Shown piece after piece: positions 12,971 through 24,820 of a DNA stretch of 62,500 bases. Source of the DNA: Ichthyophthirius multifiliis (Eukaryota > Ciliophora > Oligohymenophorea > Hymenostomatida); NCBI RefSeq assembly GCF_000220395.1, contig NW_004085893.1, positions 1 to 62,500 on the forward strand, read 5' to 3'. A model generated the notes under the pieces. That model had not been told where the DNA came from, searched no databases, and saw nothing but the letters and a program-made list of their open reading frames with translations. How positions within the stretch are numbered: position 1 is the first letter of the stretch; every line of letters starts with the position of its first letter. The position numbers and the translations under genes were made by a program.

Positions 12971-14753
12971 ATGATTGAATAATTATAAATAAATAAATAA
13001 TAATAGGATAATTCTTAGGTTATGATATAAAATCAAAAAAATATAGTAGAAAACTATTTTTTGAAATCAAACAATCAAACTTTTGAATATTTTTAATGTC
13101 TTCATATTACATCTAATTTTTATTAAGGATATTAATTTTGTATAAATTGTGGTGCTCGTTTATATAAAGTATATAATATTAATATATATTATTTATTGCT
13201 TATTTTTTTAATTAGAATGGGTAAATTTATGGGCTTAAAACATAAAAGTTAAATTATAAAATAAGGTTTTCTTCATAATAATATTTTAATAATTAATTTT
13301 AAAAATACTTAAATCAAAATATAAGCTTAGATTAAAACCAAAAATATTTAAAAGTAATAATAATTAAAACCAAACATAAAAATACTATTAATAAATAAAT
13401 AAAAAGTCAAGGTAATCAATAATAACATTTTTAGAGCGCCTTTAAGATTCATTTAAGCTATCGTAAAAAGTATTATTTTTAAGTATATATTATTTAGACT
13501 ATCTTATAAGTGAAAATAAACCAAAAGACAATAAATTAATATATTTCTAAGCTGATTAACATTTATACTTATTTGCGTCTGTATGTATAATGTTGGCAGC
13601 GAAAAGCATTGAGCTCGAATCTAAAATTCCCTATATAAGCTAATTAAAAAAAAATGCTAGTTTATACTAATATACAAAAGATAACATTAGAAAAGCAGAG
13701 ATTTAAGTAATTGAGACCTTAAAGTTTAATATGTAGCATTCAACACTTTATGATTTATTAGAATTTATGCTATCTTAAGGTATAGTATTTAACGATGACT
13801 AAATTTTAGAAAGCTAAAATTAAGAAAAAGAAAATAACAAAAACTAAACAAATATAAAAGATGATATAGGAATTATACCAACAGAATTATAATAATTTAA
13901 TATAGTATAAAATATTGAATAAAATATATTTTAACTAGGATTTTAATTATTAAAAGGTTTTATTTTTTTATTTAATTATATTTAAAAAATTTTAAAGATT
14001 AAAATTATTATGATTATGATATATTTAGTTTAGGTATTAGTTGTGTTTTTGATTTAAGAAAAAAAAGTAATATAAAAAATACTTAAAGAATAGAGATTTT
14101 TTAAATTTTAAATATTGAAAATAGTTCTAAAATATAAAATTGTATTGAATATGTCTAAAAATTAAACTAATAAGATAATAATATAATCATTACTGATAAT
14201 AATATACAATTTTTAGATGATCATACTAAATTTTTTAATTTAAAGTAAATTAAAAGTACTAAAAGCAATTTAATTATAAAAAAATAAATTTAATGTAAAA
14301 AAATATAAATTATTATAAATATTTGTTTGAATTTTTATAAAAAAAGCTTAAAATGATATATATTTTAATAAAACTAAAGAAAATATAATTAGTAATGATA
14401 AAATCAAAAAATAAATTGGATATTTAAATATAAAGGAAAGTTAAAATTAAAAAATTAATAATTTTAATAAAAATATTGTTAAATAAAATTTTACAAAAAA
14501 TATATAATTTTAATCTATATAAAATAATGTAAATTCTAATTATAATTTATCTTAAATAATAAAAACTAACTAATAAAAGTTAGAATTTTAATAAAAAAAC
14601 AACATGTTTATCAATAATAACTAATTATAAAAAAATGAACCAAATAAAATAAATTCTAATTTCTTTAAAGATAATAGTTTAAATAAACAATCTAATAACT
14701 TTTTAGTTAAAAAAATTAAGTAATATAGTTATAATTATCTTAAATAATAGTGA
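12971..14753 (+). CDS. Cyclin with N-terminal Cys motif and N/Q-rich tail
   Basis: The ATG at 12971, a 47-nt intron at 13169-13215, and TGA at 14751-14753. The cyclin box lies at about 13430-13800: LERLQDSFKLSQKVLFLSIY, then LDYLIS, LYLFASVCIMLAAKSIELES and AEIQVIETLKFNM with LYDLLEFML. This matches the five helices of the N-terminal cyclin fold, including the ML(A)AAK(S)xE helix that contacts the kinase. Upstream is a short segment with C..FCINCGARLY that could bind a metal. The C-terminal 250 residues are poorly conserved, then Asn/Gln-rich. Open reading needs about four shifts at A/T runs (for example near 13400 and 14340), so the C-terminal half is less certain. It would act as a regulatory subunit of a cyclin-dependent kinase; the subclass cannot be told. 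Confidence 0.72.
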
Positions 14754-15033
14754 TTTGATAATAAATTTATTCTATTTTTATTAACAAAAATAATAAACAC
14801 ATATAGAAATTTATCATCAAATAAAATAAAAATTTTATTATTAAATATTATTATATCTAATTTATTTATTTATATTAATTAATAACAAATAACACAATAA
14901 AAAAAATATATATTAATTATATTAAAAAAATATATAAAAAATTTTTTATTATAATTTTATTGATTAAATAATTAAAAATATATATTATAATTATTTAGAT
15001 AAAAATAGTTAATAAAAAGAAAAACAAGAATGG

Positions 15034-15595
15034 TCATTTTTTAATTAAATATAAATTAAATAATAGTATCATCATTAACATTAAATATGCTTTTGACATA
15101 ACGAAATTCTATTATTATAGTTTTTTAAATTAATTGTTTTATTAGCTTTGATGTTAATTCATGTTACTTTTTATGCTTAAAAAAATAAATAATTTACATT
15201 TTCAAGATTTTTCTCAGTGTTTTTATTTTTTTAAATATTACAAAAATTGTTATAAGTAAATTAAGATTTTTAAATTAAAATTCTTTTAAATATAATATCA
15301 TATACATTTTTAATATTTGGATTATTAAAAATTAAGTATTTGATAATGATAACCTTATTAGCGTTTAATTACCTTCTATGATAATATTAATAGGATTTTT
15401 ACAGTATTTATACTTTTTTTTTAAATTATTAGATAATTAGTATGCTAATAAACTAACTTTCATTTATTTTTGTTTGTAAGCTTTTTCTATATTTTCTGCA
15501 TCTTTTAGAAATCTAACATCTAAAATGAGTTTATTTTTAGTTATTATAGGAATTTCATTAATATTGATTAGTAATTTCGTAGAATTTTTTAGCAT
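15034..15595 (-). CDS. Small unknown protein
   Basis: Read from ATG 15595-15593 to TGA 15036-15034, about 190 residues with one or two shifts. The N-terminal 60 residues have clear protein character (NEIPIITKNKLILDVRFL, then DAENIEKAYKQKQMKVSLLA) and a helical pattern. The rest is Ile/Lys-rich and weaker. I recognise no family. It converges on the cyclin gene with 280 bases between stops. The 3' end is uncertain. Confidence 0.35.
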
Positions 15596-16497
15596 ATTTA
15601 AAAATTAAATAGATAATTAAATTTATAATGTAAGTAAAAATAACATTTACCTTTTCGGAATATTTATTTTATATTTTGGTGTTTTAAAACATTTTGAATT
15701 TTACGGAAATAAATTAAAAGAAAAAAATGATTGAATAAATAATATTAAAGAAAATATAAAATTATTAGAAATAATTTTTATTAAATTTCTGTGTTTTTAA
15801 AATTATTTTATATTAAAACTTTAAAAATAATATATAAATACAATATTATACAAAAAAGAAATTTAATTAATAAATATATAATTTATATTTTTATTTAAAT
15901 ATAAAAAAAATATTATATATCATATAAATTAATTTAATTTATTATTATATAGTTTTAAAAATTTTATCATTTTAATTATTAAAAACAAAATCTAATAAAT
16001 AAAAAAATTAATTAAATAATAATTATAAAATATTTATATTAAATTTTCATATTAAAAAGTATATTATAATATATTTAAATATAAATTTAATTATTCTATA
16101 TATAAAATAATAATTCGTACAAATATATACTTAAAATAAAAAAAAAAAATTATTTTATTAAATAAAATTATTTAAAAACTAAGTTATAAAAAAGAATATT
16201 ATAAGATTTTAACTTAATATAACAACAAAAATATATAACAATTTAATGAGATTGTTTAATAAAATTAATATATTTATAAATTATAGCTTCTAAAATAATT
16301 TTAAAATAAATTATATATATAAAAATTAAAAAAAAAAAAAAATATATGTAATAAATAAAATATATAAATAAGAAAGATAAATAATAAATAAACTAATTTT
16401 AAAAAAAAAAAAACAATGATAAGAAAATTAATATTATAATTTTTAAAATAATATAAATATAAAGATAAATAAAGATAAAAAAGATAAATAAAGATAA

Positions 16498-16534
<37 letters not shown>

Positions 16535-17001
16535 AATTTAATATATTTATAATATATTATTATTTCTTTAAGTTTTATATATAAATAAGAAATAAATATT
16601 TTTTATTTTAATAAATTATTAATATTTGATAAATTTTTTTAAAAATAATTAATAAATAAATATATGTTATTATCTTTATAATTTATATAATAAAAACAAT
16701 AAATATATTTTTTTTTAATATAAAATAATTATATCAAAATAAATTAATTTAATTAAAACTATTTTAGAATAATGAAATTAAATATTTTTTTTTTTTAATT
16801 TTAATTTTTTTAAATAAATAAATAAAAAAAGCAAGTTATAAATAAAATTCATTTTTTTATTAAAAATATCTTCTTTTTTTTTTGAGAAAACAAAATATTC
16901 TTTATATATAAATAAAAATATAAAGATAAATTTCCGATTTCTAAAAATTATATATATAAATTATAGCAATTAATTAATAATATATATATATATATATATA
17001 A
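15596..17001. other. 1.4 kb divergent spacer
   Basis: Low-complexity A/T with TA, AAT and AAATA runs and no coding signal. It separates the leftward small gene from the rightward Rab gene and should hold both promoters. Confidence 0.5.
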
Positions 17002-17631
17002 ATGATTAAAGATTACGATAATTTATTTAAAATAGTAATAATAGGCAATAGTGGTGTTGGAAAATCCTCTCTTTTATTAAGATTTAGTGATGATTAATTT
17101 AATGAAAATTATTTGGCAACAATAGGGGTAGATTTTCGTTTTAAAAAATTATAAATAGATGGTAAAAAAATAAAATTATAAATATGGGATACCGCTGGTT
17201 AAGAAAAATTCAGAACAATAACTTCCGCATATTATAAAGGAGCTGATGGAATAGTTATTGTATATGATGTAACTTCTCCAAATTCATTCTAGGATGTAGA
17301 TAAATTTTGGATGAGTGAAATTGATAGTTATGTAGAAAAAGAAACTAATATTTTATTAATTGGAAACAAAAATGATTTGGAAAAAAAAGTACAAAATTAA
17401 TAAGCTTAGGAATATGCGGAAAAGCATGGAATGCTTTTTAATGAAGTTTCAGCAAAAACTAATAATACAGTATATTAAGCATTTTTGAATTTAACAAGGG
17501 AAATTATGAATAAGAAAAATAATTTGAGTTATATTAGAAATAATGAAAGTTTTAATTAAAGTAATTAAAATTAATAATTGTAGTAAATATAAGATATTTA
17601 AATTTAAGAAGAAAAAAAATGTTGTATGTGA
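17002..17631 (+). CDS. Rab family small GTPase (Rab1/Rab35-like)
   Basis: An intronless, shift-free ORF of 209 residues. Rab GTPases switch between GDP and GTP forms to direct vesicle traffic. All G motifs are present: GNSGVGKSS (P-loop), TIGVDFRFK (switch I, Rab type), WDTAGQEKFRTIT (G3/switch II), IGNKNDLE (G4) and EVSAKT (G5). The C-terminus ends KKCCM, a double-Cys prenylation site one residue short of the CCxx or terminal CC forms. The hypervariable tail is Gln/Asn-rich (many TAA/TAG codons). The effector region resembles the Rab1/8/35 group; assignment within it is not secure. No other ATG competes because the 5' flank is (TA)n. Confidence 0.96.
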
Positions 17632-18255
17632 TATTTTACTTTTTTTCATTTATTTTTTTTAAATTATTTTAAAAAATTAAGTTATTATTTTTACTTTTTT
17701 AAATTACATTAATATATATATATTAAATTGCTCTTATTGTTTTTTTATTTTTTTTGTTTTAAAAAAAAAAACTCAATAAACAAAAAAAATGGAAAATTGT
17801 TTTTTTTATTTTTTATATATAAAATAAAATATATATACAAAACATTAATTAAAATTTATTAGTTTTATAACATATGACGAAAATATTTAAATTTTCTTTG
17901 ACTTTTTTTATATACATATAATTATTATTTTTAATTTAAGAAAAATTAAGTATATTTGTATAATAGAATTGAATTAATTTTTGTTTTGTTTTAAATTTGT
18001 AATAATATTATTATTTAATAAATAAAAATAATATAAATTAATTAATTCTGATAATTATTTTCATATTGTCGTTTTAAATTTTTTGTTTTTTTTTTCGAAA
18101 ATTAGAAATTAATATTATATACGTATAGATAGTATTATTACTTTAATTTTCGTATATTAAATGCTTATTATTGGTAAGTCTACTTACTATTTTTAAAAAA
18201 TATTATTAAATATAAAATAAAAACTAATCCCATTATAAATAATAACAAAAGTAAA
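17632..18255. other. Spacer between Rab and hydrolase genes
   Basis: About 620 bases, A/T-rich with long T and A runs at 17640-17790 that probably hold the Rab poly(A) signals. No gene is visible. Confidence 0.5.
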
Positions 18256-18610
18256 ATGAAACATATTTTTATCATATTCTCAAATAGAAGTAATGTATAT
18301 ATTTTTGATTTCTACATATTTTTATACTTAGATTTCTTAAAATTTGGCTTTTGTGCCACATTAATTTACCCTTAATTATTTTCTAAAATAGAACTATATA
18401 ATAAGCACACCTTATTTAACTAAAATATAATTGAAAAATGTAAAGAAATATAAAAAGGTTACTATCTGCCTACCCTTTATTTAGGTTATGGTTACTTACA
18501 AGTATTATTTTCCTCCAAATATTAACACATTCATAATTAACTAAAATACAGTAGAGAATATATTGACTTAGGTGACTACGGGGAGTTAGGAATAGGTAAA
18601 AAAAATAAAA

Positions 18611-18686
<76 letters not shown>

Positions 18687-19602
18687 CCAGAGTTATCAGA
18701 CTAAACCTTAATATAAAATGAAAAAGCATTAATAAATAAAAATAATATTTTGGTAATATTTCTTGGTTCCACAGCTTCTCGCAATGAACCATATATAATG
18801 TATTTAATATAAAAAAACTAAAATATAAAAAATAAAAAGGAATATAACAGCTGAAGCCTTAAAAGAAGGTTATAAAGTAGTTTTATATAATGATCGTTTA
18901 TATAATAATTATGAAGAAAAAGGTAGAATATTTCCCCTAAAAGGATATTATTCTATGTTAAAAGATATAAATGACGTAGTGAATTATTTAAAAGAAAAAT
19001 ATTAAGACCATAATTTTTATGCTGTTGGACATTCTTTTGGAGCAAATATGTTAGTTAAATATTTAGGTGAATATAGAGATTCTTCTCCTTTCAAAGGAGC
19101 GGTTTCTGTGGCAAATCCATTTGATATTCAAAAAGCGAATTCTAAAATAAGTAAATATTTTGATGGGTATTTAGTCGAATGTAGAAAAAGTATTCTTTAA
19201 ATGAGGATGAAATTGTTATAAAATCCCCCTTTACATTTAAATGTTGATATAAAAAAAGCATTATAAGCTTAAACTAGTTAAGAATTTGACCTTTTATTTT
19301 CAGCGAAATTACATGGGATTTTAACTGTAGAAGATTATTATAATAATATTTCTTGTGTGTAAAATTTAAAAGATATTAAAATTCCACTTTTGTGTATAAA
19401 TTCAAGGGATGATCCTATTTTGCACCATTCCACAATACCGTTTGAAGAAGCTAAAAAAAATGAAAATATTATTCTTTTAGTTACTTAAACTGGAGGACAT
19501 GTCGGATGGTTTGAGGGATTTTTAAAGCCCAGAAGATGGTATATTAAACCTACTTTACAATTTATAAGTGCTATTAATGATTCTAATAATAATTATAAAT
19601 GA
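18256..19602 (+). CDS. Alpha/beta hydrolase, YheT/ABHD1-3 type
   Basis: Three exons with introns at 18596-18681 and 18800-18839; the phases agree and the product is 406 residues with no shift. Family landmarks: KGYYLPTLYLGYGYLQVLF near residue 75, as in ABHD1/3 and YheT, then LGSTASRNEPYIM (oxyanion-loop region), EGYKVVLYNDR, the nucleophile elbow GHSFGANMLVKYL (Ser), SRDDPI (Asp) and TGGHVGWFEG (His), completing a Ser-Asp-His triad. The N-terminal ~35 residues are hydrophobic and may anchor the enzyme to a membrane, as in ABHD1/3. The family acts on lipid esters or phospholipids; the substrate here is unknown. The first intron is largely (TA)30. It converges on the DDX6 gene. Confidence 0.9.
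18616..18677. repeat. (TA)30 microsatellite in hydrolase intron 1
   Basis: The longest uninterrupted TA tract in the window, occupying most of the 86-nt intron. It is likely to be length-polymorphic and hard to assemble. Confidence 0.9.
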
Positions 19603-19752
19603 GAAATTTTAACAATTAATAATTGTTCTTAAAAAATATTACTTTTATATATAATATTGATTTTATTTTTTAAATAAATATTTATAATTATTTACTAAAA
19701 AAAATTTCAATTTTTTCAAAACATATAATATATATATAAATACATTTAAATT

Positions 19753-19786
<34 letters not shown>

Positions 19787-19881
19787 TATTAATTTTTTAA
19801 AAAATATTACAAAAAACCTTTTTTTTTAAAAAAAATAAAATAAAAAATAGATAAAAAAAATAATAATAATTCATAATAAAA

Positions 19882-21398
19882 TCAATATAAATTTTTATCT
19901 ACTTCCTTAGGCATAGGAAGCATTTAAACATCCAATTCATTTTCAACTTTTATCAAATTATCTTTATCATCATCAGTAATAAAATTAATTGCTAATCCCA
20001 AATGCCCATATCTACCTGATCTTCCAATTCTATGTAAATAAGTTTCCGAATTTTTCGGAAAATCAAAGTTAATAACTACATTTACACTTTAAACATCAAT
20101 TCCTCTAGTAAATAAATCTGAACTAACTAAAAATCTACCTTCTCCTTTTCTAAAATTATGAAAAACCTTATTTCTTTCACTTTATTCCATCTTTGCATGA
20201 ATATAGAAACACGAATATCCTTATTCGGTAATTTTTTTTGCCAAAAGTTGAACTCTTTTGGTTGAATTACAAAATATTATTGCTTAATTAATCTATAGTT
20301 TTGCCGATAAATGATTTAAACATTATACCTTTTGTTTCTCTTCTAAATAAGCATAGTATTAAGTAACCCCTTTTAATGTAAGTTCATCCATTAAATTGAC
20401 AGATTTACAATCTGGCATATGCTTGTCCTTAAATGCTTTCACAGAAATTGGAAAAGTGGCTGAAAATAACATTATTTGTCTTTCTTTGGGAAAAAAATCT
20501 AATATTTCTTCTATTATAGGCATAAAATCAACAGAAAGTAACTTATCAGCCTCATCTAATGTTAAAATACCACATTTACTAAAATCTGCTATGTTTTTTT
20601 TTGCCAAATCTAATACTCTTCCTGGTGTTGCTTTTTTTTTTATTTTACAATAAATATTTTATGTTTAATTTTTTTTAAAAAAAAATAATAATAAAAATTA
20701 ATGTTAAAATTAGTTTTTTTTTTATTTACAAAAAAATAAAGAAAAAAAAAAAAAAGTTTATATATGTATATTTAATTTTTTTTTTTTTTTTAAAAAATTA
20801 ATTTTTTTTACCAACAATAACATGTACTCTACATTACATATTTTATAAACGTAAAACATCCTCTTTGAATTAAGTACCACCGGTCGATACCATACAATTT
20901 ATTTATAAATATTTTCCAAGTTCTTTTACTATAGAACTTACTTATAAGGCTAATTCTCTTGTAGGAACTAATATTAATGCTTATATATGATTTTTTTGGT
21001 TATCTATTTATTCTAAGATTGGAATTACAAATGCTGCAGTCTTCCCTGTTCCGTTTTTCGCTCTGGCGATTATATTTGCACCTATATATATATAATTTTT
21101 TTTTTTTCGATTTTTTTTTTTTTTTTTTTGATTGCCTGTAAGAGATATTGGGATGGTTTCTTCCTATATAGGAGAGGGTTTGTCATAACCTTTTTCTACT
21201 ATTCCCATTAATAATTATTCTTTTAAACCGTAGTCTTCAAAGTCTGTACCTTTTGTGGCTGTTACATCCTTTTTTTGTTTTTTAGAGAATATGTTTATAT
21301 ATTTTTTATTTTTCTACAGTAGTTTTGGGTCGCGGGTCATATTAAATTGACTTTTATATTGGCTTTTAAGTCTGGTTATTTTTTTATTCTTCGTCCAT
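19882..21398 (-). CDS. DDX6: ATP-dependent RNA helicase DDX6/Dhh1 (DEAD box)
   Basis: The start is at 21398, the stop TGA at 19884-19882, with introns at 21082-21135 and 20631-20811; 426 residues after removing one surplus base in an A run near 21300. DDX6/Dhh1 promotes mRNA decapping and translational repression in P-bodies. Motifs in order: [19 protein letters not shown] and SPIQEETIP (Q motif), [10 protein letters not shown] (I), PTRELA (Ia), TPGR (Ib), DEAD (II), SATFP (III), [23 protein letters not shown] (V) and HRIGRSGR (VI). It ends [12 protein letters not shown], the typical Dhh1 tail. Intron 1 begins GC rather than GT: splicing after 'aca g' and resuming 'gt gca aat' restores [13 protein letters not shown] exactly. 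The alignment to the family makes this call very safe. Confidence 0.97.
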
Positions 21399-21780
21399 TT
21401 TTAATTTTTGATTTTTTTTTTTTTTTTTTTAAGTTTTTGTTTTGTTTGAAATTTAAAAAGAATTTTATATATAAAAAAAAAAATCTTTTTTTGTTGTTGT
21501 ATATTTATAATTTATTTTTAAAATAATTACTTAATTTTTTTCTATTACTTAAGTTTAAAAAAAAAAACAATAATTGATATACATAATATTTATTTTATTT
21601 TATTGTTTTACTAATTAATATTTTCAATAATAAAAAAAAAAAACATAATAATAATAAAAATTAAATTTATATTATTGTTTTAGAAAACAAACAAAAATAA
21701 ACTTTCTAATTAATAAACAGTAAAAAAACAGTAAAACATAGAATTAAATATTTTAAAATAAAATTTAATTAATTACAAAT
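21399..21780. other. Spacer upstream of DDX6 and downstream of the histidine kinase
   Basis: About 380 bases of A/T with several A or T runs of 10-20. It should contain the DDX6 promoter and the kinase 3' end. No gene is seen. Confidence 0.5.
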
Positions 21781-24456
21781 TCAAATATATTTTTCTAATA
21801 TCTAAACTAAACACATATAACTTATAGGCTTAGTAATATAATCATTAGCTCCACATTAAATGCTTTTATTATAATCGTCCTAGCAATTAAAAGCACTAGC
21901 CATAATAATAACACATTTTTTCCTATTATTAATAGATTAACTCTCAAAATCCCTAATCTATTCAACAGTTACATATCCATTCATTTATGGCATAACAATA
22001 TCCATAAAGATCAAATCGATTTAATTTTACGAGAAAACTTAGACAGCCTAAAATCCATTATTGGATGTGAAAAAATTACATTATAATGGCTTTAGAGTGG
22101 CTTTTAGAGCAATTGTATTGAAATAATTATCATCTACAATCAGTATATTTTTAAATTTATTTTAAATAATATTTTCTATATTTATTAAAGAAATGGATTT
22201 ATCTGGGACATTATTTTATTATATAAATAATTAGTTTTTTTCCTATAAATCATTTTTCTATATATTAATTACTTTCGGTTATTTATTTTTGCAAGATTAT
22301 TCTTCTTATTCTTCTTCATATGCATAAAAACTCTATTTAATTTAACTGCCCAAATACGAAAAACTATTATTATTCCCGAAATCTAAATTCATAAAAATAC
22401 AAAAACTAAACTTCGCCCCTTCATTTATATTTGACTTTAACTACATCTTTCCAGGACCCAATTATTAAACTAGCTTTTGACATAAAAAAAGACCGATACC
22501 TATTCCTTATTTATTACTCCCATTATGATGATCAAATGTCGAAAAAGGCTTAAAAAGCTTTTCCTATAAAAAAATTGGGATCCCGCACCCATTATCTTTC
22601 ACTGAAATTTTTAAAATCCCGTTAGATTCGATAATTTTACATTTTATGTGTATATATCCGTTATTATTAGTGAATTTAATTGCATTTGAAATTAAGTTTA
22701 TTAAAATTTATTTTAGTCTGTTTCTATCTGAATTGAGTTAAATTTATTTTTTATCTTTTATTGAAAAAATACTTAATTATATGTTTTTATCTTGACATTA
22801 ATATAAAAACAAAATTTCGATTTCGTTAAATAATTCTTATAAACAAAAAGACTATTTATGAATTTTAAACTTATCATTATTAAATAACTACATATCTAGT
22901 ATATCATTTATAAGACTAAGTAATAGTTAACAGTTAATATTAACCATTTAGAAATGTTATTTTAATATATTTATATTCTCTTCTAGCTAAGAATTCAAAG
23001 AAACAACCTAAATGAAGTTCAAAGGAGTTCTTAAATCATGTGAAATCGATGAAAGTGTCTAATCTTTGTGTTTTTGGACCTCTTTAAGTCTTTTATTTAT
23101 GATAGTATTGCTTATATCATTAAAAATAACCACTATAGAATCTTTTCCTTCCCAGTTAATGCATACTATGGTTATATCAAAGTATATTTTTTAATCTATA
23201 TCATAATATTCTAATAGATGAAATACTTTTTGATCTTAATAGAGTATTTCTTGGCCTTCATATTAGCTACTTGCCATTTAGAATAGTTTGTTTTTGAATA
23301 ATCCGTTTATTATTTAATATAAATTTATTTTGTTTTTTTCTATTTTTTTTAAATATTCTTAGATTTTTTAAGGATTATTAGTTTAAGCTTATTTAAATTT
23401 TTAATTCATAAAAGGATAATTATATATAATTTATTAATCTAAATTATTTACATATATATTAGATGATATTACTAAATTATTGCTTTATTTTAATTATTTC
23501 TAGTCTTTATTTAAACAAACCTTTTATATCTAAGTTTTTTCTTTTTATGTAAAGGTTTTTTCTTTTTATGTAAAAGTTTTTTCTTTTTAAGTAAAAGTCC
23601 TTTCTTTTTATGTAAAAGTTCTTTCCTTTTATGTATAAGTTCTTTCCTTTTATGTAAAAGTTCTTTCTTTTTATGTAAAACTTCCTTCTTTTTAAACTAC
23701 TTCATTTTTTCCAAACTTAAATATTAATTAAGAATTTGATAAATTATATAATTTTTAGCTCCCTGTTAATTCCTAATTTAATGTTTGTACTACTAGGATT
23801 TGATTCGGAAGGTGATTTTCGAAAAGTTTTTAATAACCTTCTAATTAATTTCTGTATATATATTCGGTATGATAAGTCATTTTATTGATTTTTTCTTGTT
23901 AATAGAAAATAATAAATAGGGAAAAAACTAAAAAAGTAGTCATGAGTATTTATACTAATTAATATTTATTATTATTAGAAAAAACTGATAAGGCAATGGA
24001 AGGAATACTTATTTTTAAAAATTTAAAATACCAATCAGGAAAACATATCGATTAAAATTATAAAAAAAGACAAAAATTGTATCCAAATATATTTTCTTTT
24101 TCAAGGTTTATTAATCGAATAAATATATATATAATTATTATATCATTAATTAATGATTATATTAAAAAAATTAATAATAACTAATATTTTTTTGTCCTTT
24201 TTATATACATTATACTAGAAAATATTAAGATATTCAATGAAATTCCAAGACAATAGTATTTTTAGTTAAATATTAGATAGATGTATAATAAAGTTATTAT
24301 TTAGATAAATAATAAAAATAATATTTACATATATGTTGTTTTATCGCTATAGAATTTTCGTTCACATTTATAACTTTAGTTCTCATGATTATTTATGAAT
24401 CCTAATGTTAAATAAGATAATTTGCATGGATTATTTTATATTAAGTTGCTTTTCAT
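21781..24456 (-). CDS. Membrane hybrid histidine kinase (6 TM, PAS, HisKA, HATPase, receiver)
   Basis: A single uninterrupted 892-codon frame, no introns and no shifts, from ATG 24456-24454 to TGA 21783-21781. About six hydrophobic helices fill residues 45-185 (e.g. ILFLLFIQIITLLYIYLIF and LVQILMTTFLVFSLFIIFY). Then a heptad-repeat linker, a PAS-like domain (about 325-430, ending DSIVVIFNDIS), an H-box SISHDLRTPLNFIQ with the phospho-accepting His, an N-box LISNAIKFTNN, G1 DNGCGIP, an F-box FKPFSTF and G2 GIGIGLFLC. A C-terminal receiver follows with ILIVDDNYF, the phospho-Asp in DLIFMDIVMPQMNG and the Lys in ITKPIS. Such hybrid kinases autophosphorylate on His and pass phosphate to their own Asp. 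A later in-frame ATG at 23880 would remove all membrane helices; the upstream start is preferred because the frame stays open and the helices are convincing. Confidence 0.95.
23531..23690 (-). repeat. 21-bp minisatellite coding a TFTQKER heptad
   Basis: Seven to eight tandem copies of a 21-base unit inside the histidine kinase gene, each coding one TFTQKE(R/K) heptad. Copies differ at a few positions. It lies between the last membrane helix and the PAS domain. Confidence 0.93.
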
Positions 24457-24820
24457 TTATATTTAATTTTTTCTTTTTTAAAATTTTTTTTTTTTTTTTC
24501 CTTATGATTTTTATATAATTAAATTTATAATTTATTACTTTTTTTGTTGTTGTATTTAAAAACAAAACAAAAAAATAGTATTCACAAAAAATTTTATAAA
24601 CTTTTTTATTAATTATTATTATTTTAATCTATTTTTCTCTTTTATTTATATTTAAATAAAATAGATTAAAAAAATAAATCAAAAATATTAATTTTATTTA
24701 TTTTTTAAATATATTATTATATTAATATATATTTATATAACAAAAAAATAGTTTCACAAAAAAACAATAAAACAAAATATTATTTAATTCCAATAATTAA
24801 TTTTAAAAAAAAAAATTATA
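24457..24820. promoter_or_regulatory. Divergent intergenic promoter region
   Basis: A 364-base A/T stretch between the start of the leftward histidine kinase and the start of the rightward uncharacterised gene. Both promoters must be here. No specific site is recognisable. Confidence 0.4.

Noticed and set aside
13598-13630. A G/C-containing stretch with GCTCGAATC resembling a tRNA T-loop
   Set aside because: It codes the conserved MLAAKSIELES helix of the cyclin, and no acceptor or anticodon stem can be folded around it.
20396-20653. A plus-strand frame of 85 codons
   Set aside because: It lies opposite DDX6 motifs II and III and has no family resemblance.
23880-23880. The downstream ATG as start of the histidine kinase
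   Set aside because: The frame is open for 192 more codons upstream, codes about six membrane helices and begins at a better placed ATG (24456).
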